From contig CM037783.1 of assembly GCA_021229015.1 (NCBI GenBank), positions 2,076,725-2,140,724 of the forward strand: a stretch of DNA of 64,000 nucleotides, read 5' to 3'. A program made the translations under genes and the position numbers. This document shows positions 23,951 to 38,600 of the stretch, in pieces; position 1 is the stretch's first letter, and each line of letters starts with the position of its first letter. The notes below the pieces were generated by a model. It saw nothing but the letters and a program-made list of their open reading frames with translations, ran no database searches and was not told where the DNA came from. Origin of the DNA: Solen grandis. Taxonomy: Eukaryota; Mollusca; Bivalvia; Adapedonta; Solenidae.

Positions 23951-24105
23951 TATAGTCCTATAATTAAAGAAATAGTGTTGGTGTGACGGTAAAATCGAGC
24001 AAGTAAACAGGGCAATACAGATCTTGTGGTAAACGTCGTTAAAGGTTAAATTTTGGTTGTTTTAGAGAAGTCGTTTAATTAAAGACTAGCTAACTGCATA
24101 ACATT

Positions 24106-24169
24106 TCAGAGGGGATAATTCAAAGAGCGACGCGTGATCAAGGCGGATGCTTTGTTAATAAGGGTATTT
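24106..24169 (+). promoter_or_regulatory. probable 5' untranslated segment with splice acceptor, before the chitin synthase start
   Basis: A pyrimidine-poor but usable acceptor (CATTTCAG) ends at 24109. The frame of the first coding exon is closed by TAA at 24116-24118, so translation must begin after it. The first ATG in frame is 24170. This supports 24170 as the start and suggests an upstream non-coding exon joined at about 24110. No TATA box or initiator is claimed. Confidence 0.4.
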
Positions 24170-25029
24170 ATGGCGTGCAAAATCCAAGACCTCTGTCAAC
24201 TGGACACTCTTACAGAAGACTCCATATTGAACTGTGTGCAGGGAAGGTTTTCAGAAAACGTTTTCTATGTAAGTAAAAATCAGCCCATTCATAAAGACCA
24301 TATATGTAACGGTAGAACTGGATAAGTACGTCCATTCTGAGGAAACTGGCCCATAAATATTCCAGTGTCTGGCAAACTTATCACTTATACTAGCTTCTAA
24401 TGTCTATGTGGACAGATAATATGTATTGGACATTGAATAATTAATCATAGTTGTTCTACGGGACATAAGTATAAGATTTTATATTTACATCCTATAGTTA
24501 TTTAAGCAAATATAATTAAGTTTGCTTTTAGGTAATGCTTAAATAGAAAAATTGAAAAAAAAATCTAATTCCGAAGTTTATGTATGTTTGACATATTTAA
24601 GGTGTTTTTAATTAAAAAGATTACATAGCAATTAAATAAATGAATGATTAATGGCATAAAAATACCAGATCAGCGAACTCATAAAATGAAGCTACCTATC
24701 TGAAATGACTATTTCGTATATGCATCATGCAATCAATTAGGATTGATTCATTATAATGTATATTCATATTAAAATCAGCAAAGCAATAATACATGTTGTC
24801 AAACATGCATTTGATAGTTTATTATTAATACTGGTAAACAAATTAATATAAACATCTTTATATTTGATGAAATAAATGTATCTGTTTATGTACGTAAAAG
24901 GAAAGATACTCGTAGATAAATATTTTTAAGTATATAGAAAAAATTGTATTGTTTCGTTTCAGACATATATTGGTGATGTTTTGATATCTGTCAATCCGTG
25001 CAAGTCACTACCTATTTACGAGAAAAAGG

Positions 25030-25060
<31 letters not shown>

Positions 25061-28000
25061 GGAAACGAATGGGTAAATGAAGGATATTTTATTATTTTGT
25101 GTGCCTGCGATCCTATATGTGAATGCATGTATGTGTATCATTTACTGTGATGAAATGATAGTAGATCGTTTCGATTATAAAGACATACACTTAAAAAAAA
25201 ACTTTTACAAATGCTCGGAAATAATGTTTTAAATCACTACGGTTATATTTCAGTATCATGACCTATACAAAGGGCTATCATTCCGAAGTCAACAGGATCC
25301 CCATATTTTCTGGACAGCAGATCACGCCTTTCAAAGTCTTCTACACTCTCGTGATCCGAGATGCATAATCGTAAGCGGAATCTCTGGTGCTGGGAAAACA
25401 GAGAGCACCAAATACATTCTCCAACATATTTTACAAGAAGGTCACCAGAATGTTCAATCAATTATCAATACACTGACCCGGGTACGTAATACATATCATA
25501 GAGTCCTATTCTTGTTACTGTAGGAAGTTAATTAATACGAGAATACACGTACGTTTAGATTGGGTTTTTAACTATTCGTTTTTGTATATGACGCAAAATA
25601 AAAAAAAAAGATCAAATAGATCATAATCAATAGCAGAAAATATAAGATTACCAACTGAGACGTTCTGTAGACCAGTAGTCTATATCATTGCAGGTGAACC
25701 CACTGCTAGAACAGTTTGGCAATGCAAAGACCCGTTTGAACCACAACTCAAGTCGCTTTGGCAAGTTGATACGTCTGCATTACGATACGTCTTGCCTTCT
25801 GACAGGAGGTGAGTTTAATGATGATAATGATAGTGGTAATTGTAGTGATGATGATTAGGATAATATTTATGGTAGACGTTGGGATGATGATGATGTTGAT
25901 GATATTATTGATGATTGAATACTGTTAACAAAGCTGTATCTTTAGGTTATTAAGACATATATACGTGGGTGGAATCAGACACTATTATTAAGAGTTTGAG
26001 TGTGACAATATATTACGTCTTGATGTTTCAGTTCATACACGCTGTGTTTACTTAAAGCTTTCTGTATCACACGGCTGATTTACAATTTGAATAGGTGAAC
26101 CCTTTCGGTTGGACTAAAATTGGACCAGAGCTGGTTGATCATTTGATATAGTGTATAATATTTCAAGAAGATTTATATACTCGTAAGTGCATATCAAAGA
26201 AATCGTGAAACACAATTCTGTTATGCTTCTTTAAGTAATCTTAATTTAAATCTAACAAAAGTTTTGATTGACACATGGAAGCATTCATATATGCCTATCT
26301 CTCTCCTATCTTGTTTTTGTTGAAGTCCTACATACTTTTTCACACATTTTCATCTACTTGTCCTTTTAATAAACTGAATACATGCTTAATTCAATCGTTA
26401 TCTACAAAGAGCGACACTCATAAAGTATGCACTTTATCAAATTTTCAAGCGATGCCAATAATAAACCCAATATTAAAAACCCGCTTTTTTATGCGTTAAC
26501 GCGATGATATGTAACAAATTAATGGACGGCGTTCAGTAAGCATATCTTCTCTCTCTCTCCTACAATTTATAAGGCTTGCAAAAATATGTTTTATCTTTTC
26601 ATTCAGAATGAAGTATATAAAAAACAAAAGGACACAGATATAGATAATTCAAAATATGGCCTAAGAATTTTACATGTATTTTAAAATAGAGCCCAATCCT
26701 ATATTACATGTAATTCATTACTGGATTTTGTCAAGGAAAAAAAATACATTAGTGGACATAAATATATATTATGAGACCCCTCCCCCACACACATAGCCTC
26801 CCTCGCAAAAATATTTCTAGTAAGAACAAAGGTAACACACAGTCTGTATGCTATTTCCGCTTGATATTATAATGCTGTATATTAAAAATATCCAATAATG
26901 AACATTTTCAGTTGCCAGTTGTATTTAAATTGGCTAACAACCTATCCTATAGCTACGCATGGATAGTAGGTATTCAATAGGTTAGATGACAGTTTACACA
27001 TAAGAACACATAGTTTTGATTGTTATACTGTTCCATGAATGGGAAAAACAGGTACTAAATAATTTTCATTGCTAAAAGCTTGAAAGGTGCATCAAGTAAG
27101 TATTTGTCGTTTTCTTAGAATTTCTATTTCGTTGCATTCGACGTTTTTAGAAGTCCTAGAATACCGAAAGGGTTTTCTTTTTTAAATCTCGTACCCAAAC
27201 GTTCAGGAAAGCGTCGAAGTTTCGCCAAATGCTTTTTAAAGAGCAATTTCAGGATCATCAGCTGTAATGTCTCTAGTTCTCAACCCTATATACACATAAG
27301 ATGGATATTAATAATGAATCATGCCTAAATTCCTTAACAAGACAATCTATGCTTTACCATCTTCCATTACCCCTTCAGCTGATATACAATGCTATACACT
27401 CGAGAAGTCCCGTGTTATATATCAACATCCGGGAGAAAGGAATTTCCACATTTTCTACGCCATGCTGTCTGGGATGACTTCAGAAGAGTTAGAACCATAT
27501 TTTTTGTATAAGGGCGGAGCGTACAGGTTCGTACTTGGGAATGACAATGAATTTATACTTCAAATCAAATCAAACAAATGTTCTGTTAACTTAAGATAAC
27601 TACATCGTTTTTATATGACATACTTTGGAGATAAAACACCAGTCATTAATATATAGAGATTTATATCAGATACTCTTCAACCTGATTGTAAATAGGATAA
27701 CAAATTGTGTAAATCGAAGTACCCGAAATAGTTCAGTTTTATCTATATTGGATATATATATATAAGTACATTGCTAAATCATATTGATAAATGTTATAAT
27801 GATTTAAAAGTTATTTTATTAGTTATTTTTTTTTTATATATTTCTTTCTTCATCATCCTCATTATCATCATTTTAAACAATCTATCAATTGACAAGCGAT
27901 TATGAAAGGTAGATGTTCTTATTTTCTTATTATTTTCTATTCCAGGATACTGAATCATAAACGAGGCATATCGTCAAACGGAACATTATTTGATGACAAT

Positions 28001-31000
28001 GAGGAAAACACATATCGCGTAAAGTTTCAAGAGACCAAGAAAGCATTGTACAAAATCGGGGTCAGCAACGAGGTACACTGTTTTTTGAGAATATTTCACA
28101 TTTAGTCAATAGTAAAGAAGTGCTATTTTAAGGGTACGATGTCTTTCGATTTGTAATTCTGTGTTGAGTAGAAAACTACTTTGTGTTCAATTATTAATTT
28201 GACCACCCATTAAGTTTGTGAAAAGTTGAGACTTTGCAAATCAGTAATGATAACAAATAAATACGGCTGTAAATGTAATAACGATAAAGTTGTGAATGTG
28301 CTGAAACTTAAGTTAGTTGTCATTTGTCTCTTGGTCCTAAGCAATTGTACACTAACCTTCTCAGCCTTTGTAATGGAGTTCTTTTTTTTACAAATTAAGG
28401 GTCTAGAGGACATGTTTAAAATCCTTGCGGCCATTTTACTGCTCACAAACATCACGTTTCTCGAGGACGACAGTGGATTCCCCGTGCTTGATGAAAACGA
28501 TGAAGAACTGCTTCTGAAGCCTGGTAATGAACCTTGTTGAAGTTGAAGATAATAATAAGGAAAATTCTAGCCTGGTTGTTCTCATTGGTGTAAATTTGAA
28601 CTTTCGACTGTTCATGTTAAGTATCAAAATTATTTTAAAAGTCAACGGGGATTTTGGGGATTTCTTGTTTACAAAAGATATTATCTACTCGTAGCCGATG
28701 GTATGGTCATGTAAATATGTATATCAATAGTTTTTGTACAGTCCTATATGCATGTATGTTTCGTTTAAGTATTTTATACATGTTGCGCGCGCATGAAAAG
28801 CGATCATTACAAAACATTTGTCACCAGCAAAATCAATTTATATTCAAGATGTTTTCATAACTGTAGCCTTCAGAAAACAATATTTAGATTGAGTGTTTAA
28901 AGTACGCCCGTTTCTTGCAGTATGTTCACTTCTCGGTATAGAACCAGAAGATTTGTACACAGCCCTTCTGAAGACTATCAGACAAGCAGGCAGAGGTGAG
29001 ATATTGATGTTATAAAAATACATGTAAAGTGGTTGTTATTTACAATTGTAGAAAACAATCAAATGAAAGTTGACAAAAATATGTTAAAACATTATGTTCT
29101 TCACTTTTTTTCCAATAAGTTAAATTAGATAAAAATAGATAATTGTTGTTCTGATCTTACTTCCCATATCGGATAATATGTTAAAACATTATGTTATTTA
29201 GCTCCAGTTGCCTAAGGCACGCCCGGAAGCATTTTGTACTTAAGCTTAGCTGTTGTTGCATACCTTTTTTTCCCCTATTCCTGTATACTATCAAGACGCA
29301 TTTTGGCTTTTAAGGGATTTGCTGTGCCGTTGTGCTGATATGTTCAACCTTTTGTTTGAGTTTACATGGTAGTTAATAATTGATTTTATATAAAACAGGA
29401 GAGAGATTTGAAGCAAGCAAGACGGTTGCGATGGCGGATGATGGGCGCGACGCGTTGGCCAAGTATCTATACAACTGTGTTTTTGAAGGCATACTTAGTC
29501 GGATCAACCAATCGTTGAAACCACTCCAGAAATTTACCCCTTCGTATGTATCATACTGTGAGATTTATTGTATATGTAAACTGTCTTCTAACATTCCAGC
29601 AGGAATTAAGAGATATTAGCTAACAAGCACACACAGAAAACAAAAATACCAATTTTATTGTTAGTACTATGGTCTTTATTTGGATGCTACATGAATTTCC
29701 GTCTTTTGGAGACTATTTGAGGCAGAAATAGTGCTGCCACACTACAGTATCACACCATAGACATGTGGGATAATACTATACCCAGTCACAGTATCCTGAC
29801 ACCGGGCTAACCAGTCCTGGAACTACGAGTATATATATATATATATGCTGAAAGACGACCAGGGGTCTACCAGTATCATTTTTAATGACTTTGACGTGTC
29901 GAGGCGGACGCTCTAACCCGTAAGCCACTTGGAACCTGTAAACTTAGCATACATATATTTCGATAAAATATACGCGTATATTTTGATTATAACTTGATAA
30001 ATATTTATCATTTAGATATACAAAATATTTCGCTTTGTAATTATAACGAGGGGAGTTCGTTGAAGATTTTATTTTTCTGGTTGTCTAGGAAAAAAGTTAA
30101 GAGTCGCACAAAAATTCCTCTTACACATGTAACAGGTCCTGAATTGGAAAAGAACCTGGTCCTCAAAAAAGAATTTATGGCCGAGAGCCTGAACATCAAC
30201 ATTCGAACATGCGATTCAATAAATACCTTTGTTATCTTCTAGCCTCTCATCATTGTGGGTCCAGACTTAGTCTTTTAACTTCATATAGTAAGTCAGAAAA
30301 CTTCTAAGCTGCATGTTTGTAGGTCCGTCTATCAGGAGGGTGAACTATTAAGTGCGTTTTAAATACAATTAAAAGAAATAACGCACGTTTAAGTATTCTT
30401 TATATTTTATTGCAGTTCGTCTGTTGAGCTAGGGATATTGGATATCTCTGGATTTGAGAGTCTAGTCGAGGGTAATGGGTTCGAGCAGTTGTGTATTAAC
30501 ATCACCAACGAGACTTTGCACCAGCTGTTCTTGGAACACGTGTTCGAGAGGGAACGTCAGGCGTATGTTGACGAGGGGGTCGAAGGGGTCGATGTTCAAT
30601 ACACAGACAACCAACTTGTCCTTGACCTACTCGTAAAGGTCAGAAAGTTCATTTTATTCCTTACAGAAATTATTGCAGTTTGTAAGCATAGATATGCCCC
30701 TTTTTCATAGGATATTGATGAGATGCACAGATCAGATTCTTGATTACTTACAAAAATGTAAGAATGTTATTACATGTTTTTTTCTTCTTTTTTTTTGCGT
30801 GTGTACTGCGAGAATTGCTTACTTTTAATGAAATAATTACAGAAAACCATTGATTCAAGACAATACAAATTAGTACAATTATCAATATTAATGATGCTGT
30901 TTACGACAGTTAAAAATTGTTTTACAGAGCCCATACGGTATTTTGCCATTACTCGAAGAGAGCAACAGGATTCACGATACAGACACTGGCTTTGTGAACA

Positions 31001-34000
31001 AGTTGAACGAGATTTGTGTTCAGTGCAGCGACTATCGGCAAATGTGGCGTCAACAACGCCCTATGTTTGCCGTTAAACATTTCGCAGGAGAGGTTATACA
31101 CTTTTGTCTTAGGCATTTTCTTAATTTGCTTCACGTCTACATCAGAACTGATTTTATGGTTATAGATTGCTACTTAATTGTTGTATAATATCAACAAATT
31201 AAATAAATCAGTATAGATTTGTATTCCGTCAAAGTTTGTGTATATTCCGGACCAAATGCAATAACAGCATGATTACAGTATGTTTGGACAATTATTTTAA
31301 CATCAATGTTGATATATAGATAATGATCTAATTCTAACTTCATATTTTCATGGTAATTAAAGTTCATTTGATTGTTCCTTTTGATGGATTCTAGGTTTCA
31401 TATGATGCTACAGGATTTCTTGAGAAAAATATGGACACCTTGTCGGATACACTTAAACAAAGTTTGATGGCCAGCCGCAACACTTTTCTGATAGTGTGAG
31501 TCTTATTTTTTATGTGTGTGTGTGTGTATGTGTGTGTGTGTTGGGGAGGGGGTGGTGGGTAACAGTATCAATCAAGCAGTGATGAATTATTTATTGGTTT
31601 ATTGATATCAATTTCACACTGAATAATGAATTTGTGTCTTGTCATGTATGCAGATGAATGTAGTTGATATATTTGTGTCTCGTCATGTGTGTAGATGAAT
31701 GTAGTAGATATATTTGAGTCTCGTCATGTATGTAGATGAATATAGTTGATATATTTGACTGCTTAATAGCATATACTTATTCTGTTTACTTACATAAATC
31801 GTGGTACAGTGGGTACATTCTTGATTACGGATCCGAAGGTTGTCGGTTCGAACCCCGTTTGGGGCAAAGGTTTTTCATGACCTCCCCAGAGCCGACGAGA
31901 GGGATTAGTATAAGTTGTAAGAACTTATTTCCCAATCGACCTGAAATAAATAAGTTTAAACTATATTAATCTTACCGTGGCATCGGATTCTCAAAAATTA
32001 ATTGATTAAACTCAGACTGTGGGAAACAATATTAATATTTATCAAATAATCAAGTCTTAAACTGTGAAGCATTTTTAAGTTTACGTACCCAAAAGCTCGC
32101 GTGTTCACGACGGCTGGCTTTATTCGCGTCCACAATTGTTCGCATATATCAGACTGGTGGACAAACCTCAGCGATTCATGAGCTGTAAATAATCTATTTT
32201 AGTTTAACAGTACATTGACCCGAAAAACAGCAGTAATAAACGTTTTTCCACACGGTACTATATCGAGGGCAACTGCAAGGTCATTTCAAAATCAGTAAGA
32301 TTATTTTCTCGTTTTATTAAAATGAATAAACTTTATATATTTTACAATGTTTGGTCAGAAACTACTATACTATATTATTCTCTATTTGCTGTGGATAAGA
32401 TTTTCTTTTTTTTGTTTTATATATTCATATACATATATAAGGGAAATGAAAGAATAGTTATTTTTCTGAATATCTATATATATTGAAGTTTTACCCCAAA
32501 CCTTCAAATGGCTTGTCACTCAAACGTTTATGTACGAGTATACTTAATTCAATGGTTACTTTTGAGCACCAGTTTATTATTCATTAAATTTAATCAAATA
32601 AAAAAGGAGTATATATATAATATGAATACATTCTTTGAATAAAGGGCCCAAGGGAAAGGAAACAGACTACAGGACTTTGTCTCCGCAAACTATATGGTAT
32701 GTTTATTTAAATAACCCGAATACACTCAATTAAATATTTTCTGCATAGTCATTATTAGTCAATGTGACATTTTTTTTTTACCTCGGTGTAAGTGGCAAAA
32801 CAGATATATTGAAAGAAACAAATTCCAGTTACCGGTATATCCGCATTAGTCAGAAAACATTATATTTGAATCTATTGTATGCGCTAAAAGTGGGAATGTA
32901 TTGTTCTCGAATCTATTGTATTTGCCGCTTTACCAGTAAGGTTGTGAGACCCTGTGCAAATGAACAATAACGAGTACTGATATATTTCAGAGATCGTTGA
33001 AACACTTGACAGAAAAGTTGAAACAGATGAAACCGCTCTTTGTCAGGTCAGTTACCCATTTGTCCTCATTAGAGAGATTAGATAAGTCACTCATACCGGA
33101 ACAGAAATTCTGAATCATTTATCATACTAGTTGCTTATTTTCTGATTATCAAGTCTGATTAAAACGGTATACTGTACTTTCTTTATTTATTAAGGGAATT
33201 AACCACCAAACATTATTTGATTTTTATTGATTTATAATTGTGTTGCAAAAGTTTAGATTTTAGAATCCGGAGTATAAGTTTAAGATTGATGCGGGAGAAT
33301 GATGATTAAGAGACAAGGAGTTTTTAATCATGACGCCAAAAATAAATTTAGATAAAAAAGAAAACTTTTTGACAAAACCAACATGATATCTAGGATTATT
33401 AACATGTTATTTATTTATTTAGGATGCTTAGCAGTTTCCAACGCGGTTTTAAAAAGCTGAATAATATATTAATACGCTATTCGGTATTTTCATTTAGTTA
33501 GACACTTTATTTTAACACGAAACCAGTGTTAAGAATATATATAATGCTATTCTCTTATTCATACTATAGTATGATGAAGATTTATAATAAAAAACGTTGT
33601 TATATACATATTACTAATCTCTATACGGTTTCTGGATGTCTCTAGTCTCTAGTCCCTTGTATAATTTACAAAAGGTAACGATTTAGTGTTTTTTTGACGT
33701 TCACCATATGTATTCAGATCTCCAGGATAAAACCATGAATAGTATGCAAATGAATTATACTTACACAGATGTATCAAACCAAACGAAGACCTGGAGCCCG
33801 GGAGGTTTGACCGGGGATTCGTATCTCAACAGCTGCATAGTGCCGGGGCCATGGAGGTGGCCACTGTCAGAAAAATGGGCTACCCCGTCAGAATGTCGTT
33901 TCAGGACTTTATTGAAAGGTTTGTATACTATAACCACTACAAAATTGAAACTAAACCATAGTATTAAAAACAACAAACGTAGATGTTTTGTAAATGATTT

Positions 34001-34723
34001 TTTCCATTACTTCTCGAGCAGGTATGTATTTATGCTTCATGAATTTTGATATTTTATTCCACATATATCATGCAATGTGATTAACATTATAAGAAATGAA
34101 AACGGGGATTAAATATTCGACAGATATTCGGAATTACTGGAAACACGCCACTCTTCCCATCAAACAGCAAAAGAAAAGACAACAATGGTATTGAATCAGA
34201 ATGAATTCAGTGACTTTGGAACCGGAACTACAAAGGTATTTAAAATAGGTTGCTAAGAAAACGTTTTATTTCTACAGCATATGGCCATCAACATTTCAAC
34301 CTTATCTCCTATCATGTTAAGCATACCCTCAATGGAAGTTTGTAATGATTTCCTATCTGATATTTGTTTATGTAAAACCTTCGAAGTTCTTATGACATAA
34401 TTTCATCCTTGCTTCCTTATGTAACTTCACCTTTAAGTCTCACATTTGTTTCTATAAAACACATTTAAACCTGCTAATTATTTTTCTGTATTTCTTATTG
34501 AAAATAATTTTGGGTTCTGCTCTTATGTAAAGTTGGGAATTAAAAACACGGGACACGCGATGGATTTTACCTGAAGTAGATTGAAGTTATCTCCTTTTAT
34601 TCATCATGTCTTAAGAAATTGAATTATACACTTTTTGTTTAGTGGAAATATATTATGTCTTTATTTCAGGTTTTTCTGAAAGACGAAGATGTAGAAAAAC
34701 TTAACCAACAACTTCATGAAAAG
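24170..34723 (+). CDS. chitin synthase exons 1-17: myosin motor domain
   Basis: Exons: 24170-24268, 24963-25028, 25254-25481, 25694-25808, 27379-27526, 27946-28072, 28400-28523, 28921-28995, 29399-29543, 30416-30638, 30928-31092, 31395-31495, 32645-32696, 32991-33046, 33769-33918, 34124-34235, 34670-34723. Myosin landmarks appear in order: [12 protein letters not shown] (34-45), P-loop [10 protein letters not shown] (97-106), switch [10 protein letters not shown] (147-155), LEKSRV, switch II DISGFE (385-390), FEQLCIN, RCIKPN opening exon 15, and the TKVFLK end of the converter (about 661-666). At about 665 residues the head is compact. Two usually fixed positions differ: Ile for Glu in the P-loop and Ser for Tyr in switch II. 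The 52-nt exon 13 rests on a weak AAAG acceptor and is the least certain join. Confidence 0.88.
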
Positions 34724-35591
34724 GTAGGTGTGATTTTGATTTCCGTAATTTCGAGAGAGGGGCATGAGTAAATTGATTCAAAATTAAATATAATATACCT
34801 ACTATATGAACTACCAATAATGATAATAGTATGAAAGTGTTCTTACTAATAATGATAATTATTGTCTTTTTTATTAACACGAACAGGACTGATAAGGATG
34901 ACGGTTCCAGTGATAATAATTCATTCGATTTGAAATATTCCAATCATTTCTTTACGCCATTTCAATATCTTTTTAAATGGAACAGATCTTTTTAAGTGGA
35001 ACAGAGTCGTTATATATAAAAAAAAAAACATATTGTGTATATCCAGCGTACGAAAAAACTTGCTGAAGAAAAGGAGGCAATGGAAAGGGAAAGAAAAGAA
35101 AGAGTCGATAGGGGGAGAAAAGAAAGAGAGGCAAATCGTATGAATCTCGGCGAAGATACAAATACCCTTGACAGTTCAAGCATAACTGATTTAACTGCGT
35201 CATCTAAAAGAATTCATCCAGGAAAACCAAGGTTCGTCATTGTTGTATTGCCAAGACTTAAGAAAGTAATTGTGGTATACGTGCTAGACTTGCCTATTCA
35301 GAAATTAAGCTATAACGCCGTAACAAGTGAATGAAATGCATTATAACGCATGTTATTTATTTTTTCACAGGACTATCATAGTTAACAGATAAAACGAAAC
35401 ATGTTGCTACATTTTATTATCTTTTGCAGGCATTCATTTGCAGAGGAAGAAGAGTTTTCGGTGAATTTAGAAGGTACTGAAAATGGGTCTGAAAAGGGGG
35501 ATAAAGAGGATAGAGAAAGCCATTTTGAACAAAGAGAGAAAAAAAAAGAAAAGTAAGTTTAAGTGCATATTTTTAAGGAGATAACAAATTG

Positions 35592-35637
<46 letters not shown>

Positions 35638-38600
35638 GTATATATATATATATATATAATTACATACCTCAGAACCTCAGAAAACTATCGTAACCTTTCT
35701 TAGCTGATATGGAAAAAATACAAGAAATTTCTAGCAGCTAAGAGAGACAACGATTGCTTGAATTTGTCTTTTAAGAGAATAAACATTTTTGTGAATACTT
35801 CGAAATAAAAAGTACACAATAAACAATGTAAACATCTAAATAAAAAAAATATAGTTTTATAGTGATTGCAAAACTCTCCACAGCTGGCCAACAACGAATA
35901 AAAGTGGTAGATAATAACTTCTTAATCGTGTTCATAAGTTAAGTTACTTACAAAATACTTTTCGCAATTCTTCCTCTCTGACAGCCGTTCTTATTTCATA
36001 AGGATAAATCTACTGAAAACCAGGAAACTTGGGCGTCAAGAAATCTCTCGATTGCATTTACCCATGCATATTTCGCGGAATTGAGGTGACCGCGAATCCG
36101 CAAAAAATATTAAAAGAAATAAAAATAACGCACACACACTTAAGCTATGAATAAAATGTAAACTTTGAATAACATGGCACGGTATTACAATATTCCTAAC
36201 GGTAATTTATCTGGTCGGTGGTCATAAACAGAAATAGAAACTTTATGTCGACATAAACTATAATGTTTCTAGTCGTAAATAATAAAAAAACATATACATA
36301 GAATTTTCACGTGAAGCATACAACGAACACTCAGCTATTAATATAAAATATTCATACCAAAAAGAATCAAAATCTGACGCTTTCCTTTCCAGACGACAAT
36401 CAAAGTGAAATAAGATACAAAGGAGTTGAACTAACACATATTTACTAGATATTATTTTGGATCATTGAATTTCGAATTATGAAAGCCTAATAAACCTATT
36501 TTGACAATCGTTTAATTACAGATGTATTAGAACTCTGTAATAAATCAACAAACTTGAAAACACTTGCACGTCTAAAGTAATAAGAATTAATATAGTTTTT
36601 TCGAATATTTTCATAAATTGGACAAACAGCAAAAAGTGGAATTCAACATCTATATCTGTACCATGACAAAGATTACATACACGTATGTGTCATTCTTCCC
36701 GGTTTTGGGTATATCTAACAGTTACTATACGCAAACTATGTGTTAAAAGTCTAAATCTAGATAAAGCAGATCTGAATTTCTTAGACAAAATACCAAGATA
36801 ATCTTCAATATTAAAAGTAAATTTATAATTTTTGTACAAAGTAAGTGCAGCACTATAGTTATGGTGTATGAGTGAATGTTTTTGAGTTAATAGTTACTTT
36901 CTTTTTTTGAGTGCTGGTAATAAATGTTAGTTTGACAATATGACAATATATAATGTTTTCACACCACAAAATTCAAACAGAAACAAGGCAATTAAGGTTA
37001 GATGCCTGTAATGGTTCCGCTAAATTTCGGACCACTTAACCTCTACCAAGGTACCCTAATGAAATATTAGGAAACCTTGGTTATCTCCGTGAAAGGCAAT
37101 GAGGTCCAAAATGTGGCGAACCATTACAGGTATCTAACAGTAAGGCAAAGAATACGTATGTACCTGGAAGTCTTAAATTTCAAACATTTTTGCTGTACAC
37201 AAAAACGAAGTCTGCAGTTTGTAACACTTTCCATTTAGATTTGAATGGTATTGTTCGAGTAAGCTTGAAAAACATTACAGTTTGTAAATCGAACAAAGTT
37301 TGTACATTTATTGACTGATAACACTGATAAGCATTTCTTCTGTATTTAGGTTATATTGTGTTCAAACATTGCAATGTATTTCATTTTTCATTCTCATGTT
37401 GGTATTTACCGTTATTTGTTATTCTTGATGTGTATATATATAATTTTCGTAAATAAAAAACGAAAACATCCATTAACACCCAGATTAACTATTTTTCCCT
37501 TGCATTATAAAGTGGCTAAAAGGTTATTCTAAGACAATATTCTTAAAGCGACTAATTTTAGCTGTTTTATGACAAGAGAATGATTCGTGGTTGAATTTAT
37601 TATCGCGGAAACATCCCGACTGCGAAACTCGCTGACTTAGACAGATATTTCCTGGTTAACAGTATGCACCAAGACATGCTCATAAAACTGCGGCTATTGA
37701 CAGAAAGTTACTCTTAGAAGTTGTTTTAGCAGTAGGGATTTCAGTGCTACAGTGCCCTTCATTGTGTACAGTAACTGAAAGACTAAATAAAGAATATATC
37801 TATTTCAGAGCATATGACATGTTTAAAGAGAACGAACGTGAGAACGAGGATGGAGCAGATATTTGGGAGAAAAGATTCTTGAAAGCATGTCGTTTCTTCC
37901 TCTACATTTTAATAATTTGTGTGGTCACTGCTTCTGGGGTATTCGTTAAAGTGTGCCTCTTTGAGCTCATTAGTCTCTATTCTAGAGTAAGATACCTTTT
38001 TCTATTATTTCACATAATTATGTAAAAACAAGTCGTTCATGTCATTTCGATTTTTATAGACTCTTTATATTGATTTAACTATTAAAACATATCCAATGAT
38101 GAGTTCACTGGAACAACATATCTTATATATTTAGTGCATGGTAAACAATCAAACAAATAAATGATAAGTTTTAAACTATCTATTTCAAAATGAACCATAG
38201 TAATATAATTGGAATTTAATAAAAGTATAAAACGTCATGTGTCAGTTTCTGTCACATATTAAATACCTGTGATTTTAGACATACGGTTTTGGTTACGAAA
38301 ACACGATCAGGATTTCATTTATTTTTTATTTTTTAATTAGTTACAAAAATCTTATAGTTTATATTTTACATTAATATATAATCATTTTACATTAAAGACC
38401 AATGGAAAAGAAAGATTAGACAAAGCAAACAAGCTTATGCTTTGTGTGATTATACCTCCGGTCCTGACGTTATTGACCTCATTGCTGAAGATCACCTTTG
38501 GCCACGTAACACCCCCGAAACTGAAGTACTTAATTACAGTAAGTGGCTTTCAACTAAATGGAACTGTCATTCTTGCAATTTTATTTAATTTGAAAAACGG

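Noticed and set aside
33708..34049. A 113-residue open frame as a separate small gene
   Set aside because: It overlaps chitin synthase exon 15 (33769-33918) in another frame. The exon frame gives RCIKPN and the GYPVR myosin motifs, so this frame is a shadow.
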